Shown here one piece after another: positions 61,110-64,000 of a DNA stretch of 64,000 nt; the first letter of the stretch is position 1; each line of letters opens with the position of its first letter. The notes under the pieces were generated by a model. The model was not told where the DNA came from. It did not search any database and saw only the letters and a list, made by a program, of their open reading frames with translations. The position numbers were made by a program, and so were the translations under genes. Source of the DNA: Rhodobacteraceae bacterium QY30 (GTDB taxonomy: Bacteria > Pseudomonadota > Alphaproteobacteria > Rhodobacterales > Rhodobacteraceae); the NCBI GenBank assembly GCA_002356635.1, contig CP023454.1, forward strand, positions 186,001 through 250,000, written 5' to 3'.

Positions 61110-63968
61110 TCAGTGCGCCTGGGCCCAATTCGGCCCGCGTCCCGCTTCCACGACCAACGGCACGGCCAATTTGACGGCAGGCGCATCGGCCCCCTCCATG
61201 ACGGCGCGCGCGCGGGCGATCAGGTCGTCAGCGGCGGCTTCCTCGACCTCAAACAGCAGTTCGTCATGGACCTGCAGCAGCATTCGTCCCGGCAGATCGG
61301 CAATCGCCGCCGGCATTCGGATCATCGCGCGCCGGATCACGTCCGCCGCGGCCCCCTGGATCGGCGCGTTGATGGCCGCGCGCCGCGCAAAGCCGGCCGT
61401 CGGGCCCTTCGAATTGATTTCGGGTGTATGGATCTTGCGCCCGAACAGGGTCTGCACATAGCCATTCGCCTTTGCGAAGGCGACCGTGTGATCCATGTAT
61501 TCCCGGATGCCAGGGAAGCGCTGGAAATAGGTGTCGATGAAGGCCTGCGCCTCCATCCGCGGAATCCGCAGGTTGCGCGCCAGGCCAAATCCGGAAATGC
61601 CGTAGATGACCCCGAAGTTGATCGCCTTGGCGCGGCGGCGGATTTCGGGCGTCATCTGATCCAGCGGCACGTTGAACATCTGGCTGGCGGTCATCGAATG
61701 GATGTCGATGCCTTGCGTGAACGCCTCTTTCAGCGCCGGAATGTCGGCCACATGGGCCAGGATCCGCAACTCGATCTGGCTATAGTCCAGGCTGACCAGC
61801 GTCATTCCCGGCCCCGCAACAAAGGCTTCGCGGATCCTGCGGCCTTCCTCGGTTCGGATCGGAATATTCTGAAGGTTCGGATCCGTCGATGCGAGCCGCC
61901 CGGTGTTTGCCCCGGCGATGGAATAGGACGTGTGCACGCGGCCCGTTTCCGGGTTCAGGTAGGTGGGCAGCGCATCGGTATAGGTCGACTTCATCTTGGC
62001 GATCTGCCGCCAGTCCAGAACACGCGCCGCAAGTTCTGCGGCCTTTGGATTGTCCTGCTGCGCCGCCACGTCTTCCAGCACATCGGCACCGGTGGCATAG
62101 GCGCCGGTCTTGCCCTTTTCGCCGCCCTGAACGCCCATCTGATCGAACAGGATCTCACCCAGCTGCTTGGGGCTGCCGACGTTGAAGGGCTGTCCGGCCA
62201 GACCTATGATCTCGGCCTCCAGGCCCGCCATCTGCTGTGCGAAGGCATTGGACATCCGCCCCAGGGTCGCGGTGTCGATCCGAACGCCCGCCATCTCCAT
62301 TTCCGCCAGCACGGTGACCAGCGGACGTTCCAGCGTTTCATAGACGGTCGTCACCTGTGCGCGGTGCAGCGCCGGCTTGAACGCCTGCCAAAGCCTGAGC
62401 GTCACATCCGCATCTTCGCCCGCGTAAGGCGTTGCATCGCAGATCGGCACCTGATCGAAGGTGCGGGACGACTTGCCGCTGCCCAGCAGCGTCTTGATGG
62501 CGATGGGGTTGTGACGCAGGTAACGCTCGGACAATCCATCCATGCCATGCAGATGCTTTCCGGCGTGCATGGCATAGGACAGAAGCATCGTGTCATCGAA
62601 GGGCGCCACCCGGATGCCGTGGCGCGCCATGATCTTCCAGTCATACTTCATGTTCTGCGCGATCTTGAGGATCGAGGCATCCTCAAGCACCGGCTTCAGC
62701 GCCGCCAGCACCTGATCCAGCGGGATCTGGTCTGGCGCTAGCGCCGAGCCGCCGAAAAGATCGCCTGAACCGGTCCTGTGTCCCACCGGGATATAGCACG
62801 CCCGCCCCGGATCTGTGGCCAGCGAAATCCCCACAAGTTCGGCCCGCATCTCGTCCAGACTGGTGGTTTCGGTGTCGAAGGCCACATGACCCTTTTCACG
62901 GATCTGGGCGATCCAGCGGTCCAGCGCGGCCATGTCGGTTACGCATTCATAGGCGGAATGGTCGAACGGCGGATGGCTGTCGTCGGGCGCATGGGTCTGC
63001 TCATGCACTTCATCGGCTACCGGGCGCGGCGCTTCCGGGATCGTCGGCGCCTCGACCTTCAGGCTGTCGGCGACGCGCTTCGTCAGGGTGCGGAACTCCA
63101 TCCGGCCCAGAAAATCCAGAATCGTATCGGGGTCGGGCTTGCGCACCAGAAGCTCATCCGGCGCCAGATCCAGCGGCATGTCGCAATCCAGCTGCACCAG
63201 CCGCTTCGACAGGCGGATCTGGTCGGCGAATCCGATCAGCGTCTCACGCCGCTTGGCCTGCTTGATCTCGCCCGCGCGCGTCAAAAGCGTTTCCAGATCG
63301 CCGTATTCATTGATCAGCAGCGCCGCCGTCTTGACCCCGATTCCGGGCGCGCCCGGCACGTTGTCGACGCTGTCGCCGCACAAAGCCTGCACATCCACCA
63401 CCCGTTCGGGGCCGACGCCGAATTTCTCGATCACCTCGGCGCGGTCGATGGTGCGGTTCTTCATGGCGTCGAACATCACCACGCCATCGCCGATCAGCTG
63501 CATCAGATCCTTGTCGGACGAGATGATCGTGACCCGCCCCCCCGCATCCCGCGCCCGGCAGGACAGGGCGGCGATGATGTCGTCGGCCTCGTAGCCGTCC
63601 GTTTCGATGCAGGCGATGTTGAAGGCGCGGGTCGCTTCCCGGGTCAGGGGGAACTGCGGCTTCAGGTCCTCGGGCAGCTCGGGGCGGTGGGCCTTGTATT
63701 CGGGGTAGATGTCATTGCGGAAGGTCTTCGACGAATAGTCGAAGATCACCGCGACATGAGTCGGCGCATCGGGGCCCTTGTTGTTTTCGACATAGCGGAA
63801 CAGCATGTTGCAGAACCCCGCGACCGCGCCGATGGGCAGGCCGTCGGATTTGCGGGTCAGCGGCGGCAAGGCGTGATAGGCCCGAAAGATGAAGGCCGAG
63901 CCGTCGATCAGATGCAGATGCGTGGTCTTGTCGAATCCGTCGGCCATGCGCGCGCCCTTCGTTGCCAT
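61110..63968 (-). CDS. polA: DNA polymerase I
   Basis: 952-residue replicative/repair polymerase. N-terminal 5'-nuclease domain (HLHLIDGSAFIFRAYHALPP, DKDLMQLIGD), central 3'-5' proofreading domain with the catalytic DTET motif (HVAFDTETTS), so proofreading is intact, and the polymerase domain with SLDYSQIELRILAHVAD, RRAKAINFGVIYGISGFGLA and LLQVHDELLFEV. Start at 63968 has AGAAGGGG upstream; 63947 is an alternative. Confidence 0.96.
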   Translation of the reverse strand: MATKGARMADGFDKTTHLHLIDGSAFIFRAYHALPPLTRKSDGLPIGAVAGFCNMLFRYVENNKGPDAPTHVAVIFDYSSKTFRNDIYPEYKAHRPELPEDLKPQFPLTREATRAFNIACIETDGYEADDIIAALSCRARDAGGRVTIISSDKDLMQLIGDGVVMFDAMKNRTIDRAEVIEKFGVGPERVVDVQALCGDSVDNVPGAPGIGVKTAALLINEYGDLETLLTRAGEIKQAKRRETLIGFADQIRLSKRLVQLDCDMPLDLAPDELLVRKPDPDTILDFLGRMEFRTLTKRVADSLKVEAPTIPEAPRPVADEVHEQTHAPDDSHPPFDHSAYECVTDMAALDRWIAQIREKGHVAFDTETTSLDEMRAELVGISLATDPGRACYIPVGHRTGSGDLFGGSALAPDQIPLDQVLAALKPVLEDASILKIAQNMKYDWKIMARHGIRVAPFDDTMLLSYAMHAGKHLHGMDGLSERYLRHNPIAIKTLLGSGKSSRTFDQVPICDATPYAGEDADVTLRLWQAFKPALHRAQVTTVYETLERPLVTVLAEMEMAGVRIDTATLGRMSNAFAQQMAGLEAEIIGLAGQPFNVGSPKQLGEILFDQMGVQGGEKGKTGAYATGADVLEDVAAQQDNPKAAELAARVLDWRQIAKMKSTYTDALPTYLNPETGRVHTSYSIAGANTGRLASTDPNLQNIPIRTEEGRRIREAFVAGPGMTLVSLDYSQIELRILAHVADIPALKEAFTQGIDIHSMTASQMFNVPLDQMTPEIRRRAKAINFGVIYGISGFGLARNLRIPRMEAQAFIDTYFQRFPGIREYMDHTVAFAKANGYVQTLFGRKIHTPEINSKGPTAGFARRAAINAPIQGAAADVIRRAMIRMPAAIADLPGRMLLQVHDELLFEVEEAAADDLIARARAVMEGADAPAVKLAVPLVVEAGRGPNWAQAH

Positions 63969-64000
63969 TCGCCCCTTCTGCCACGGGCGGGGCGGCCGTG

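Overview
The window is a dense, GC-rich chromosomal segment of an alphaproteobacterium, almost certainly a member of the Rhodobacteraceae (Rhodobacter/Paracoccus/Tabrizicola-like). The reasons are the petABC operon whose cytochrome c1 carries a long Ala-rich N-terminal extension, Rhodobacter-type 2-domain porins in tandem, the GcvT-fused dimethylglycine dehydrogenase family beside an MttB-like protein, the Core-2/I-branching enzyme fused to an unknown C-terminal domain, and the short intergenic element containing GATATTTGG..AAGATGAA that is common in this family. No insertion sequence, prophage, CRISPR array or integrase was seen; the segment looks like ordinary chromosome with one accessory catabolic island and one surface-polysaccharide island.

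Layout. 1-2268: 3' part of a thiamine ABC transporter operon (thiP, thiQ) ending at a strong hairpin. 2335-5451 (minus): cytochrome bc1 complex petABC. 5650-8433 (minus): glutathione S-transferase, mtaB and dapF. 8530-8605: tRNA-Lys(TTT) with its own promoter. 8681-9508: CHAD protein. 9666-13754 (minus): tight operon of GT2 glycosyltransferase, Core-2/I-branching-type enzyme and sulfotransferase. 13851-17722 (minus): galE, galU, kdsB, cysQ, i.e. nucleotide-sugar supply plus PAP removal, which fits the sulfotransferase. 17821-18639: lone KpsM-like polysaccharide ABC permease. 18636-19274: alkB. 19471-22608: dnaK-dnaJ with a recognisable heat-shock promoter. 22831-36379: LysR regulator diverging from a seven-gene catabolic cluster (two FAD/GcvT demethylating dehydrogenases, MttB-family methyltransferase, aldehyde dehydrogenase, beta-hydroxyacid dehydrogenase, GMC alcohol oxidoreductase, hydantoinase/oxoprolinase A), probably for a methylated amine or betaine. 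36486-43961: alpha-2-macroglobulin and PBP1c pair. 43958-49837 (minus): yggS, leuS, lptE, holA and an HPP-CBS membrane protein, mostly overlapping. 49936-53309 (minus): three tandem paralogous porins. 53582-54076: small lipoprotein. 54078-56556 (minus): ribA, L,D-transpeptidase and dgoK-like kinase joined by GTGA overlaps. 56712-57398: OmpR-type response regulator, followed by a duplicated terminator block that brackets a candidate small RNA (57562-57707). 57717-58271 (minus): unknown secreted protein. 58430-61055: xth, a CnoX/YbbN thioredoxin, a LON-domain protein and a Trm112-like protein. 61110-63968 (minus): polA.

The most interesting items are the MttB/DMGDH island, which has no corrinoid-protein gene and carries a perfect LysR-type operator; the three porins with a shared 15-base motif at constant distance from their starts; the putative sRNA with duplicated terminator; the Thr/Ala/Pro repeat extension of cytochrome c1; and the glycan-sulfation operon. 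Functions are assigned by eye from protein motifs and context; no database search was possible.
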